Assembly: GCA_030159075.1 (NCBI GenBank)
Contig: BROG01001160.1
Location: forward strand, 1 to 64,000
Reading direction: 5' to 3'
DNA from: Atrina japonica
Taxonomy: Eukaryota; Mollusca; Bivalvia; Pterioida; Pinnidae
Length of the DNA: 64,000 nucleotides
A model generated the notes under the pieces. The model was not told the origin of the DNA and made no database searches. It saw nothing but the letters and a program-made list of their open reading frames with translations. Within the stretch, counting starts at the first letter, position 1, and the number at the start of each line of letters is the position of its first letter. The position numbers were made by a program, and so were the translations under genes. Below, piece by piece: positions 11,535-22,726 of the stretch.

Positions 11535-13262
11535 TGTGGTGATTTATCGACAGGGGATGCTTACTCCTCCGTGACACCTGATCCCACCTTATTTTGAGAG
11601 GCCCGTGATTTCCATTTTTTACCAGATTTGTACCTATATCCTGGACATCCTATAGATGTATACTTTAGTATCCGAGATTTTTTTATATAGCACGGTCGAT
11701 TAACTTTGCAAGGTAATGTACGAACTGTTAATTTTTGTATTGTTACTACGATGGTTGATAAAATCTCGTTTTCGAAAACTTAAAGGAACTATGAAAACAC
11801 GTTATCCCTCTGTATTTATTGATCCAGAAGTAGAAAATGAACTGGATATATTACATGATCAATATGTACTTGTCCCAGCAGACAGAGACTGAAATAATAT
11901 AGTTTTTTTGCAAAACACATTGCTATAATTCTTTATTAGAAGAGCTAGGGTTTAATATAAATACAGCTATCACATTTATATATAACTTCATAAAACCCCA
12001 TATAAGCAGAGGTACATGGCAGGGCCCAGCAAATGTTCTACCAAACTTTTATCTTTACTCCTTACCAAGATATTGACAGCCGTTAATGAGAAACTTCAGC
12101 AATACTGTACAGTTGCTTATTCCAGAAGCGGTGTAAATCAGATATGGACAATTTAAAATTCTAAACAATTTTTAGAAAAATTGAATGAACACAATTTTTC
12201 TTTTCACATTATCAAAACATACGTTTTTACACAGCTATTCCAAATAAAAAAAATAACAGAATCAAAGATTTTTTAGCATCATAGACAACTGTTTTTTCAC
12301 TTAAGTTGGTACCCCAAAAATTAAATTATCATGATACTTATTTGTCAAACCTCACTCTGATTCTACACATAAAAACACTGAAGTTGATATTAAAATATCT
12401 ACATAGACAATGTATATGCAATGTTCGGAAACGTGGTCTTTCAACAAACTGTCGGTATTCCTATGGGGACAAATTGTGTCCCTTTATTTGCCGACCTGTT
12501 CTTTTATTCATGCGAAGCAAACTTCATTCAGAAACTGCTGAATCAAAAAGAAGAAAAAAGCTAGCTATGTCCTTTAATTTCACATTTAGATATATCGCCG
12601 ACGTTTTGTCAATTAATAATGTCAATTTTCATACCTATGTCAATGCTATATATCCCAGCGAACTAGAAATTAAAGATACAACAGAATCAAGCACACACGC
12701 TTCATACTTAGACATTTTACTTACTATAAACACAGACGGGAAATTAGCAACTAAGCTATACGAGAAACGCGACGATTTCGGCTTTCCCATCGTAACTTTT
12801 TCCAAATTTAAGTAGTAATATCCCACAGTCACCCGCATATAGAGTTTATATTTCATAAATGATCCGGTATACTAGGGCGTGTTCAACATATAAACAATTC
12901 ATATACAGATGTAAACTTCTCACTGACAAATTGTTGACACAGAGATATCGAAAACAGCGTTTGATGTCAACGTTTCGCAAATTTTACGGTCGATCTGATG
13001 TCTTGTTTGTGATTACTCTGTTTCTCTGGGTGAAATTTTGAGTTACATTTTCGTTGGCGGTTATTGAGATGTCTGTACCAATTGTGACGAGGATTAGTTC
13101 CTCATGTGCTTCATTTGGACTTGACGGTGGACTCATAGCGGGTGTGACCGGTCGACGGGGGTGCTTACTCCAAAATGGCACCTGGTCTCACCTCTTGGTT
13201 TCCAGAGGTCCGTGTTTGTCCATTTTTGCCGGATTTGTATCTTTTTTACAGCTTTTACAACC
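11535..13262 (+). mobile_element. Penelope-like element with a tail copy at both ends
   Basis: Order: 3' tail (11535-11697: CGACAGGGGATGCTTACTCC to TATACTTTAGTATCCGAGAT), then the body from about 11700 (ATGAAAACACGTTATCCCTC at 11791, TTGATCCAGAAGTAGAAAATG), the RT region, and a second tail to about 13262. Tail-body-tail in direct order is the pseudo-LTR layout described for Penelope-like elements. The RT is dead: the frame shifts near 12400-12560, and the catalytic motif reads YIADVLS instead of YIDDVLS (12590-12610). The copy ends the frame with a stop after GFPIVTFSKFK. Confidence 0.75.
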
Positions 13263-14214
13263 TGAAATGTAATTTTTTTTTCATATTACCATTTCTACGA
13301 TGTACGTAATTCAATAACTTTAGTCATTAACACCCGCGGTCATATTTAAACGAACACACATCAATACATAGACTGATCTGTCATCATTCAGAAGTGAACA
13401 AATTCATATTGCACGTAAAATTGTTATAAAATTTTTAAACTAAATCATACACCCCTGAATTCTGACAGTAGACTTGACCATTCCATGAAATTTTCAAGAT
13501 TGAGAATGACTTATGGGGATGATGAGGTAAATACCATTATATTCATTGTTAGGGGTGTTCAATATTTATAATAATCTACTACAACACTCCATATCAAATT
13601 GATTAGTTAAAGTAAGTTTTTCACAATTAAACATAGTTTTTCTAAGGATTGGAATCTAGATTTTAACTTATATGATTTTGACGTGCAATATTCAACATAT
13701 TTTATTTACTATAATGGGTAAATGTAACATTAGGTTGAATTAAATGATAAAAATTACGTTCTAATTGTGTTGTCAGTCGAATGTTTTACATGACATAAAC
13801 ACTGCCTGTGTGAACATAATAATTAAAAACTCTTAGCTGAGTGTGAGTGTTCGATATCTTACATACGTACATATGTATGTATATATCTTCACATTATGTT
13901 ATAGTACATGTGATAGATGTATCAAAACATACGATTTAAAGCTTTTAATACTGATTGTACAAAACTAGACGCTAAAGGGTTTTTCGTGGACTTCTCTTTA
14001 ATTTTATTTCAGAGATAAACCCCTGTCAACTTGCTTAGTCAACCATTGTAATACGAATCAAGTTGTTACAGCGTAGACGATCCGTGCTAGGGGGTAACAC
14101 CTTAACCCGTTTGAACCGTTAATTGCAGAAAATGGTCGGATGAAAAGATACATCTATTATGAACAATAGAAATTCAGTGTGTACTGTAACTACAAAGGGA
14201 GGGGGTAAAAGAGG

Positions 14215-14370
14215 TCATAAACTTATATTTGGCACTGATAACACCATCTAAATTTTTTTTTTCAAAAGTTAAGATAGTCGTCTTTTTACAGTATTTACTG
14301 TTACACAGATTTCGTTTTGCATTTAGATTTATTATATGGTCTTGTATTATACCAATTTCGGGTTATAATT
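14215..14370. repeat. Dispersed repeat, copy 3
   Basis: Matches 470-640 and 715-910: TTTGGCACTGATAACACC, AAGTTAAGATAGTCGTC, TTTTTACAGT and GTCTTGTATTATACCA. More decayed than the other two. The flanks 13263-14214 and 14371-15357 show no gene; 14801-14868 holds a short imperfect duplication (ACTGAACATA units). Confidence 0.6.
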
Positions 14371-15357
14371 ATTCAGGTCCGTATTTGTGAAAACAACAGA
14401 GAAATGTAACCTTAAAAAGTGGTATCAGACCTTTGACGCTATGGCTTGAAAAACAATCATGTATGAGAAAGACGCCACGAAGCGTTACGTTCGATACAGT
14501 GTTGACGTTCATTTTATTTTAGGTATATTTCAACATTGAAAAATGCAACATAAAATATCGTTTTTATTATCATAAACGGGATTTTATCTTCCTTAACAAA
14601 ACAAATTTCACATTAAATCTGTATTGAATTGACATCGGAATCGAACTCGGGTGCTAATCAAATTGATGCCCCCTTCTGAAAGCTCACAGGTTTTATAATT
14701 AACAAATTTTCTGCAAGTATATCAATTGAAATGTTAATTAGATTTTGTTGTGTATATCACCCGGTATTCTGTTTTCAAGTGATGTTAAACGGGTTTAGCC
14801 TTACTGAACATATATAGAATTCCTTTATAAAGTAAGAATTACTGAACATAGATAGAATTGTTTTATAAAGTTTTATTTCTTTTGGGTGTTCAACGCGTTA
14901 AAATATTAGCTAAACACATGTGAATGTCAAACTGTTAAAAATAACAGAGACATTTATCACATTCCCGTTGTAAATCAGCACGTGAGAATATGATAGTTGT
15001 AATTTAACCATTTATCTTGTTTCTTTAGAAACGACCTCTACTCTAAACAGACACACGTAGACACATACACACACACGCGCGCGTATCATAGAATTTAAGA
15101 TATTACTGAAGATTTTTAATATTCTCATATTGGCCTGCTTAGCCAATCAGATTTCAAATAAGTCTGATTTAAGTGACAAACTGAGTATTGTAAAATATTT
15201 CTAATGCTTCTTTAGAAATGACAAGTGATTTAGTCCTGGAGAAAATAGAACGGGAATTTAGAATAGGCAAACTCATATGAAACAAGTAAAATATTTATGC
15301 CAAATTTACAATCACAAATCACTACAGAAAGTCAGATTTATTTTTTGTAAATCTATA

Positions 15358-15843
15358 TGTCATCGGGTCATATATCACAATACATATATATTGGGAGTTC
15401 GATAATTGTTTATTTCAATATTTCAGTCAATACTCTATAGTGCTGAGATACACATATTTTAGTTGTTGTTACACATAATATTTCTTGTGTTGATTTGTGT
15501 CCTGCTTCACCATATACAGATTCGCTAAGTTGAGAAAACTGGGAAGTTGACGCCCTTAGTACAATTTTATTACCATATTATTTTCGCGTTGGTCAAGTCG
15601 GTTTTATACATATATACGCATGCGCTATATTAAATAATTAGTCAATTGGTCAGTCTGTCCGTCACTAGTTATACGTTAGTAAATACATGTACGTTAACAT
15701 CAAAACGACCAGACTGACTATATATATTTGATTTTTAATATTTGATATTTTAATATATATATATATATATATAAAGTATCAAATATATAAATTAAAAATA
15801 ATAAAGATTTAAATTGAATATAATAAATATCACATCCGTGACA
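15358..15843 (-). repeat. 3' LTR of the outer element
   Basis: 486 bp, TGTCATCGGG to CACATCCGTGACA. Shares with 30402-30909 long exact words such as CTATAGTGCTGAGATAC and AACTGGGAAGTTGACGCCCT. Differs by an (AT)n stretch and by lacking a roughly 75-bp segment present at about 30705-30780. Confidence 0.85.
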
Positions 15844-15857
15844 TTCTCTCCTGCTTT
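15844..15857 (-). promoter_or_regulatory. Polypurine tract of the outer element
   Basis: Minus strand reads AAAGCAGGAGAGAA directly before the LTR. This is the plus-strand priming site expected next to a 3' LTR, and it fixes the orientation. Confidence 0.7.
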
Positions 15858-16912
15858 AAAAATGGCTCCTGACATTTCAAAAATCTAAAAAAAAAAATAA
15901 AAAAACATTTTGAATTAGTATGAATTAGTTATCTGAAAAATTACAATACATATGATATATATACATTAAAACATCTAATTTGGATGACATTTTCCCATTA
16001 AACAATCCGAATTTGGGCTTGATTTTGGACAACCCAATCTCCGTACCAATCCGGAGGTTTATGCGTTCTCGCAGTTCGACGTAATGGAACCGGTTCCGAA
16101 TTCGGTAACGAAGTTTCACTGATGGAACTGACCGCGTTAGAACTGGCAGGTGGTTGTAAACGTGTGTTGAAAATACGCCAGAGGTGGATTTAGAAGAATC
16201 TGAAAATGGAAAAGAAACATTAGGCATTTTTAATTTCATCAGACACATTTCTTTTCTGCGGAATGACATACTTTGCGGGAATAATGATTTCACTAGAATC
16301 TGGACTTAATTCCGGACATATGCTGGGAATGAACCTGAATTTAGATTTACGATTATTGGGCATTTGTTTTGACATTGTGTCAGCAATCAGAACGCTTAGG
16401 AATAACAGAAAAAAGGAAGGAACAAATTTCTGTGGAGAGTTCTGATTGGACCACTTTCTTTTTGAACACGATAAACAGGCATGTCAGTGTTTGGAAGGTT
16501 AACAACTATGTACACATCACGTGACCATTTATCTGCCAACTTGTTTTTACTTTTCAAGCCAACGTTTTTCACTAGTTCTCTATCATTAATATCAATCAAG
16601 AGTTGCCTCTCTTACTTTTCAATCGTAATGGGCCTTATACCTTGCTGTGTTTTCCTCTGCTTATCGGGATGCAACTTTGTATGCATATTCGAAACGCTTT
16701 CCTTATCTGCTGACATAATTCTTTTTGTTACAGTCACGCTCATCAGTAGAATAAAAGAGACCAAGATAGGCATCAATGGCTAACCTGGGATGTCCCCCGA
16801 ACATAAGAAAATATAGACTGAACTTGGTACTGTCATGGCAAGTGCTGTTATAAGCATGAACTAATGGCGCTACATATGATTTCCAGTCTGAAGTGTTTCC
16901 CCACTAGACAAC
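15858..16912 (-). pseudogene. Integrase C-terminal part of the outer Ty3-like element
   Basis: Going down the minus strand: WKSYVAPLVHAYN (about 16900-16860), LMFGGHPRLAIDAYLGL, then DRELVKNVGLKSKNKLADKW and GPIRTLHRNLFLP (16599-16396), the usual C-terminal end of a Ty3-type integrase. A tail rich in Arg (about 16293-15925) follows. There are stop codons between the segments. The catalytic core, RT, protease and gag of this element are not found, so it was truncated at about 16912. Confidence 0.75.
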
Positions 16913-17371
16913 AGATTTAACTCAAACATAACACGAATTCAATCAACACGTTTAATGGCTGGGTCACATAGTCGACAAAATGCCAATCATCATCAAGGGA
17001 CATCACTCTAGATAATTATATATTAGGTATACCGATCCCGTAAGATCTCTAAACTACATCTCTTCCCCGTTTCAGATCAAATATTAAAACTTTAAACTGA
17101 AAACTGACTTTAACTTCTCTTTGAAAGTGTAATATGAACAGAACTGTCAATAATGAACAATATACTGTTACAAGTCAGAATTACCATTGCTGAATAATAA
17201 TAAACTAATGCTTCTACCTAATAATGCTACTTTTAAATTTTACTTCTAAATGTTTCACTGTTAATCGTAATCCCACAGCTATTTCTTAGCACTTTGATCA
17301 CACTTAGCACAAATTAATAATATTAACACTTGATCACACATGAACATTAATTCGCGAATAAACACATATAT
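16913..17371. other. Unassigned sequence between two integrase fragments
   Basis: No coding sequence, LTR terminus or direct repeat with the far side (20421-21799) could be made out. It could be 3' untranslated or LTR sequence of the pol fragment to its right. Confidence 0.4.
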
Positions 17372-18552
17372 CTATTCTCTGCGCACAATAAAATCATCAA
17401 ACTGTTTAGGTTGTCTGCTTTCTCGATACGGACGCGCACTATAAAATGAATCCTGTTGGTTATTTACCGGTGCACATTCAGGTTCTTGGGGAACCTCTAC
17501 GGGCACTGGATCTATAATTGACTGTGACGAATCACTTTGCGGAACATACTTTTTCACAAATGTACTGTTTCGGCGATACCGAATCCCATCATCTGTCTCA
17601 ACTGTACAACTGTTTCCATTTTTCGCAACAAGTTTAGACAGTGTTGATTTAAACGGTGTAGCAAATTTATTAGTCTGCTTTTGTTACAATAGAACAGTAT
17701 CTGCTGGTTCTAAATCTGATTCTGTTACACCTTGCTTTCCGTTAACATAAAGTTTGTTTTGAAACTTCATATATGCGTCACGATCGCGTATTTCCTCATC
17801 CATTTGACTTGGTTTATCAGTCTGAGGAAGTGTTGTCCTTAGCTTTCTTCCAAACATCACAGGCGAAATTCATGTCATGTTATGTGGTGTTGTACGATAT
17901 GCCAAGAGATATGTCCTAATTTCTTGTTTCCAATCCTTCGATTCCGCATGTGCTATCTTTATCCTTTTCAATAACGACCTGTTTTGCCGCTCCACCTCTC
18001 CGTTTGCTGAAGGATGTAATGGAGTAACACGTCTATGAAATATTCCGTTTCCCCTCATGTATGCTTTAAATCAATCTGATATAAACTGTGAACCGTTGTC
18101 TGAAGTTACCGAACATGGTAGTCCATATCTACAAAACATGTTTTCAAGTATATCAACTATCTTCTCTGCTGTGGTAACTTTGGTTATCTCGATGTTATAG
18201 TATCGACTGTAATAATCGACACAAACGAAGACATAATGACCTGTTGGTAGCGGACCCATTAGATCAATTGCAATGTCTTGCCAGGGTTTAGATGGCAACA
18301 GTGTAGGCGAAATAGGCTCTGGTCTGGTAGTACCATCTACTAACTGACACCATGACACGATTTAACATACTGCTCGACATTTTTATCCATCTTTGGCCAC
18401 CATACTTTTGTTCTAAGTTGTTGTTTCGTGCCCACTATGCCTAAATGACCTTGATGTGCAAGTTTTACACAATTGTTCCTGAGAGCTTTAGGAATCACTA
18501 TCTGCGTACCACGTAAAATAAGATAACCCAACTGACTCAGTTCATCTTTCAT
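17372..18552 (-). pseudogene. Integrase of the pol fragment
   Basis: Four reading blocks in order: zinc-binding part (AHQGHLGIVGTKQQLRTKVWW, then KSCHGVS, where the last Cys is lost); core with DLMGP (first Asp) and SVTSDNGSQF (second Asp) at 18358-18071; HPSANGEVERQNRSL (catalytic Glu) at 18058-17870; and the C-terminal linker ending at 17372. Stops and shifts at about 18360, 18065 and 17870 separate the blocks. Confidence 0.82.
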
Positions 18553-18779
18553 CGGTATGAACGCTGAACATAATTTGTTCCACTAATTTGACTGTAGACA
18601 TTTTCTAATGTCAGACATTTCCTTATCTACTTTTGATGCTTCTTCAACTTCCCGAGTTGATAATGGTAATGGAGTTGCTTCCGTTGCTACAAATATAATG
18701 AATTCGTCCGTCTCATGCTCAAGTTTGCTACGATATATTTCCAGATTTCGTGTATCCACTAGTCGCGACAAACAAACTG

Positions 18780-19215
18780 CTATATTACCTTCGTTGGTGC
18801 ATAACGAATAGTAAAGTCATGCGGCATTAATTTCATGATCCACCTTTCAATTCTTGCATTTGGTTTTGATTTCGGTCCATACAACACTTCTAAAGGTTTA
18901 TGATCAGTCACAAGCTCAAACTTGATACCGTAGAGATACAACTTGAATTTCTGACATGCGTATACTACACCTAAGGTTTCTTTCTCAATTGCTGAGTATC
19001 TGCGTTCAACTGGAGACAATGCTCTATTAGCATAGCTGATGACTTTTAAATTCTTGTCTTGATCCTCCTGTATCAATACAGCACCTAATCCTACATTACA
19101 GGCATCTGTAATAACTATTGTTTTCGAAGCATTCAGGTTAAAATGACCTAATGTCTCTGCCTTTGTAAGACAGTTCTTAAGCTTTTCAAAGCTTCTCTTT
19201 TGCTGAAATCCCCAT
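18780..19215 (-). pseudogene. RNase H of the pol fragment
   Basis: Out of frame with the RT. Reads TIVITDACNVGLGAVLIQED (first catalytic Asp, near 19110-19060), then YSAIEKETLGVVYACQKFKL (Glu) and FELVTDHKPLEVLYG (Asp). Ends IRYAPTKVI at a stop. Confidence 0.8.
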
Positions 19216-19220
19216 TCAAA

Positions 19221-20000
19221 TTAAAGTCCTTTTCTAGTGAGTCTCCTCAGTGGTTCTGACACTACTGCAAAATAAGGTATGTAACGAGAGCTAAAATTAA
19301 CAAGTCCTAAGAAACGTCTTATTTCTGCAGCATTTCCTGGTGCTATCGCATTCACAACTGCATCCACTCGTTCCTGTGTAGGTGTTAGGCCATGTTGGGA
19401 TACCATATGACCCATAAACACTATCTGGCTCATACAAAAATGACACTTTTCCTTGTTGGGTGTTAATTTTTTCTCACACAACCTCTGTAACACTTTCTCT
19501 AGCCTACGATCATGTTCAGCTTCATTCCTGCCATACACAATGATATCGTCTGATATATTTTGTACACCTTCACAGTCGTGCAATACTTGCGAAATAATAT
19601 GCTGATATTTCGCTGGTGCCGATGTTATACCGAACATAAGACGCTTGTATCTGTATAGTTCTTTGTGAGTAACAAATGTTGTAATGTTCCTAGACTCTTC
19701 TTCCAATTCAATTTGATGATATCTATATCTTAGGTCTAACTTGCTAAATATCGCACTTCCATTTATTTTGTACATGATCTCGTCAACTGATGGTATAGGA
19801 TGTCTTTCCCGTCTTATCGCATCGTTGGCCCTGCGCATATCAACACACAAACGAATATCACCATCTGGTTTGGGTACAGTAATAACAGGACTTACACAAG
19901 AAGTTGGTTTCTCAATAATGTCAAGAGATTCAAGTTCATCAATCTTAACACTAACCTTCTGACGTCGACTATATGAAACACGATACATGCTTTGAGCCAC
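19221..20000 (-). pseudogene. Reverse transcriptase of the pol fragment
   Basis: 260 codons open. RT landmarks in order: SPVITVPKPDGDIRLCVDMR, HPIPSVDEI, FSKLDLRYRYHQIEL, LMFGITSAPAKYQ, the catalytic ISDDIIVYG (about residue 150), HCHFCM-like KCHFCMSQIVFMGHMVS, and the connection AEIRRFLGLVNFSSRYIPYF. LDLRYRYHQI replaces the usual LDLxxGYHQI. The frame breaks just after LRRLTRKGL. Confidence 0.88.
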
Positions 20001-20299
20001 TGGCTGAACTGTATCATCAATATGTAGTTTTAAATGGTAACACTCCAGTTTGACAATACCGTTAAGAAATTATGAATATGTCTCAATCAAGTCTTTAGTC
20101 TCCATGACTGAATTAATACCAATTTTAAGAATTCCAAGCTGAGTTGCAGAGGCTCGACTAATAAAGGGGGTCTTTTTTATCCATAATATATACTTCTTAT
20201 TCACATGTATCGGCTGACTGTGGCAATGCCACATTAGTTGTGAATTTTCCCATCAATTTCAATGGTACCTCTGACCCGTAAGTAAACAATTGCCTGTCG

Positions 20300-20420
20300 G
20301 TTTTCTCCGAAACACAATTAGTTTTGTTTCTTTTTAATTGCTCCCACATATGCTTATCAAAATATATTCACTGTTGCACCACTGTCAATGCCAAATTAAA
20401 CAAGTTGCGCAGATAATAGA
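20300..20420 (-). pseudogene. Aspartic protease remnant of the pol fragment
   Basis: The minus strand reads GIDSGATVNIF (about 20392-20358), the retroelement aspartic protease active site, followed at once by a stop codon. Upstream sequence (20421 onward) no longer reads as gag or protease, so the element is cut here. Confidence 0.6.
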
Positions 20421-21799
20421 CTGATATCTATTGAGATCCTTGAAACGTTAGTGCATGGACACTTATGTAGTATATTCACCCTGTGCTTGGAAACTTGGCT
20501 GTGTTAGCGTATCTGACAATACTTAGTGCATAGACACATATCTTTTGACAATTGGTCAGTGTATCAAAAATAGACATTTTTGTGAACATTATTTGTGACA
20601 GTTAAAAACTTTATTTTGTGTGAATGTTCTTACTTTTAGACATTGAGATTTATGTACATGTACGTTAAGGTTATCTAATATTTACCTATTTGTGCACAAA
20701 CTATAAGGTCAAATTTTCACACCCATTTTTGAGTACTTTATATGTAAAATAAAAATATTTTGTTAAGAATTTCTCGTGCAAGAGATTTGTGTATGAAATC
20801 TGTATGCATCGATGACAGTAAATATATACTAACTACCTCATATTTCCTAATACTCTTATGTACCTTTGCATGCCTCAGTGACGACGTAATATAAATACCA
20901 CTATCGACACCTGTACGATTCACTTTGATTACAAATCAAAAGAAACTTACATTCATTAATACATACATGTATATGCAGTCCCATAGTACATATACATTCG
21001 TGCGTCTGTCATATATTGGTCAGTTATCAGTCTGTCATAAAATGGTCAGTTATCAGTCTGTCATATATTGGTCAGTTGATCGTCTGTCTTTGAACACATA
21101 CTCTGTCAAATTTGAATTTAATCGGTCACTGTTTCAGTGCTTTGTAACACTGACACATTGAAAATTCACATTGTTCTTAACAGTATTCCAATGGTCAAGT
21201 GAGAGAGAGCGTTTATTTTGTAATTCAAACAGCCACTTGTGAAGTTTGAACGCGATATTTTATATGCCAAACAGACACCTTGCAACATTAGTTTTCCTTT
21301 GAAATTGCTTTGAATTTACATCTGATAGAAATACAAATTCATTTTTCAGCTATTTGTTTAGAACCTAATACATTGATTTCATTTCAGTTGTTTTATCATA
21401 TTATATTAATTAATTAGATAATCATAATTCATATATTTGATCGTGTAATTTTGATTTTTTCATATAGAACATTGCCCAGAGGTCCTGTGCGAAAAAACGT
21501 CACACATGATTTATCACACCAACAAGATTGCAGAGTTACCTTTTCTTATTTCAGTTGGAGTTATCTTCCGCTTGAAATAATCTCGATAGATTGTATATTT
21601 CCGATTTACATTTCAGCACTATTTTGATCTCTGCAACTCATGGCATTCCATTTCTAGTTTCAGAATTTGACATTTTACTGATGTGTGTGATTTTATCATC
21701 ATTTTCAGAGAATTGTGTTTGTCATAAGAATTGGAATTAAACGTAGAATATTTCAGCTTAGATTTGTTAGACTTAAAAGTTGCATGTTAAAATCTAGCT
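20421..21799. other. Unassigned stretch, possible 5' leader of the plus-strand element
   Basis: No gene recognised. I compared it by eye with the putative 3' LTR at 28939-29953 and saw no match, so the 5' LTR of the plus element seems absent or fully diverged. Holds a short tandem repeat at 21005-21085. Confidence 0.4.
21005..21085. repeat. About 27-bp tandem repeat, three copies
   Basis: Unit close to CTGTCATATATTGGTCAGTTAT, followed by CAG; the middle copy has TAAAATGG for TATATTGG. Confidence 0.8.
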
Positions 21800-22618
21800 A
21801 TGGCGAGTTCAGATCACAGTGTACATTTATCTAAGGATAAACACAATGAATTGGATGATGCGCAAGTTCAGAGTATTATTAATTATTTATCTAAGTATAC
21901 TGATTACAAGGTTTTGACAAATAATGAGTACCAATTACTTAAACCAAAAAGTACACCTGCTGCACACACGAAAACATATTCAGTCACAATAGAGGATCCG
22001 CCTCATGTTCAAACGTCGCAATTACAACAAATTATAGTTAATGATTCGTCTGTTGTACGTCCACGATTTCAGAACTTTTCAGGAGATACAAAATCAGACA
22101 CATTTTTTAAAGTTTGGAAGAATAGTGTAAAGTGTATATTACACGAAGGACATATTCCAAATAATATCATACTTCACGCTATCCGTTCATCTCTGAAAGG
22201 TAAAGCTAGAAGCTTACTACTCACTTTTCTTACGGACGTTACACCATCACAAATCATTCAAAAGCTCGAAGGCGCGTATGGCAACATATATTCTAGTGCG
22301 CAATTAGTACAACGATTTTATGCTGCTAAACAGGAAGAAAACGAGACCGTCGCAGATTATGGTATGCGATTGGAAGGTTTACTCCAAACATGTATCGAAA
22401 GGGGGTCGATCGACAGTGCATCTAGGGATGAGATGTTAAGAACCAAATTATGGTCAGGATTGAGGGATACCGACCTCAAGAACGCAAGTCGATATAAATA
22501 CGATACAATAAGCGATTTTGAGACTTTGCGCATAAAACTTAGAACTATTGAACTTGACATTAAGCCATCTGGATCATCCATCACCTCAAGTGATAAGAAG
22601 AAACAACAATTGTCTTAG
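21800..22618 (+). pseudogene. Gag capsid-like protein of the plus-strand element
   Basis: 272 codons open from ATG. Residues about 90-230 form a capsid-type helical block (FQNFSGDTKSDTFFKVWKNS, LHAIRSSLKGKARSLL, LVQRFYAAKQEENETVADYG, LRTKLWSGLRD). This is the layout of Ty3 and PNMA-type Gag. The frame stops at 22618, a further block continues, and the reading resumes after the Penelope-like insertion with a Ser/Thr/Gln-rich linker and then the zinc knuckle. It would package element RNA; here it is truncated. Confidence 0.78.
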
Positions 22619-22726
22619 ATTGGATATGCAGATACGAGAAACGATTATAGATCTTTCGATATTATTTTAAAGAAGATAGAAGCAATAGAAAAGTGAATGA
22701 ATGCGATGGAATCTAGCATTAGATCA

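Larger units (their letters stand above)
17372..20420 (-). mobile_element. Ty3-like pol fragment without visible LTRs
   Basis: Minus-strand protease, RT, RNase H and integrase in Ty3 order, ending RPYRESRQPKQFDDFIVRRE at 17372. No gag is seen to the right of 20420 and no LTR pair could be found. The RT motif ISDDIIVYG resembles the IADDIIVYG of the K02A2.6-like Ty3 lineage, common in animals. Several frame breaks make it a fossil. It lies inside the outer element. Confidence 0.8.

Noticed and set aside
14630..14700. tRNA-like T-arm (reverse of GAGTTCGATTCC)
   Set aside because: No matching D-arm, anticodon arm or acceptor stem could be built around it.
15925..16293. 122-residue minus-strand frame as a host gene
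   Set aside because: It directly continues the outer element's integrase tail and ends by the PPT, so it is retroelement sequence.
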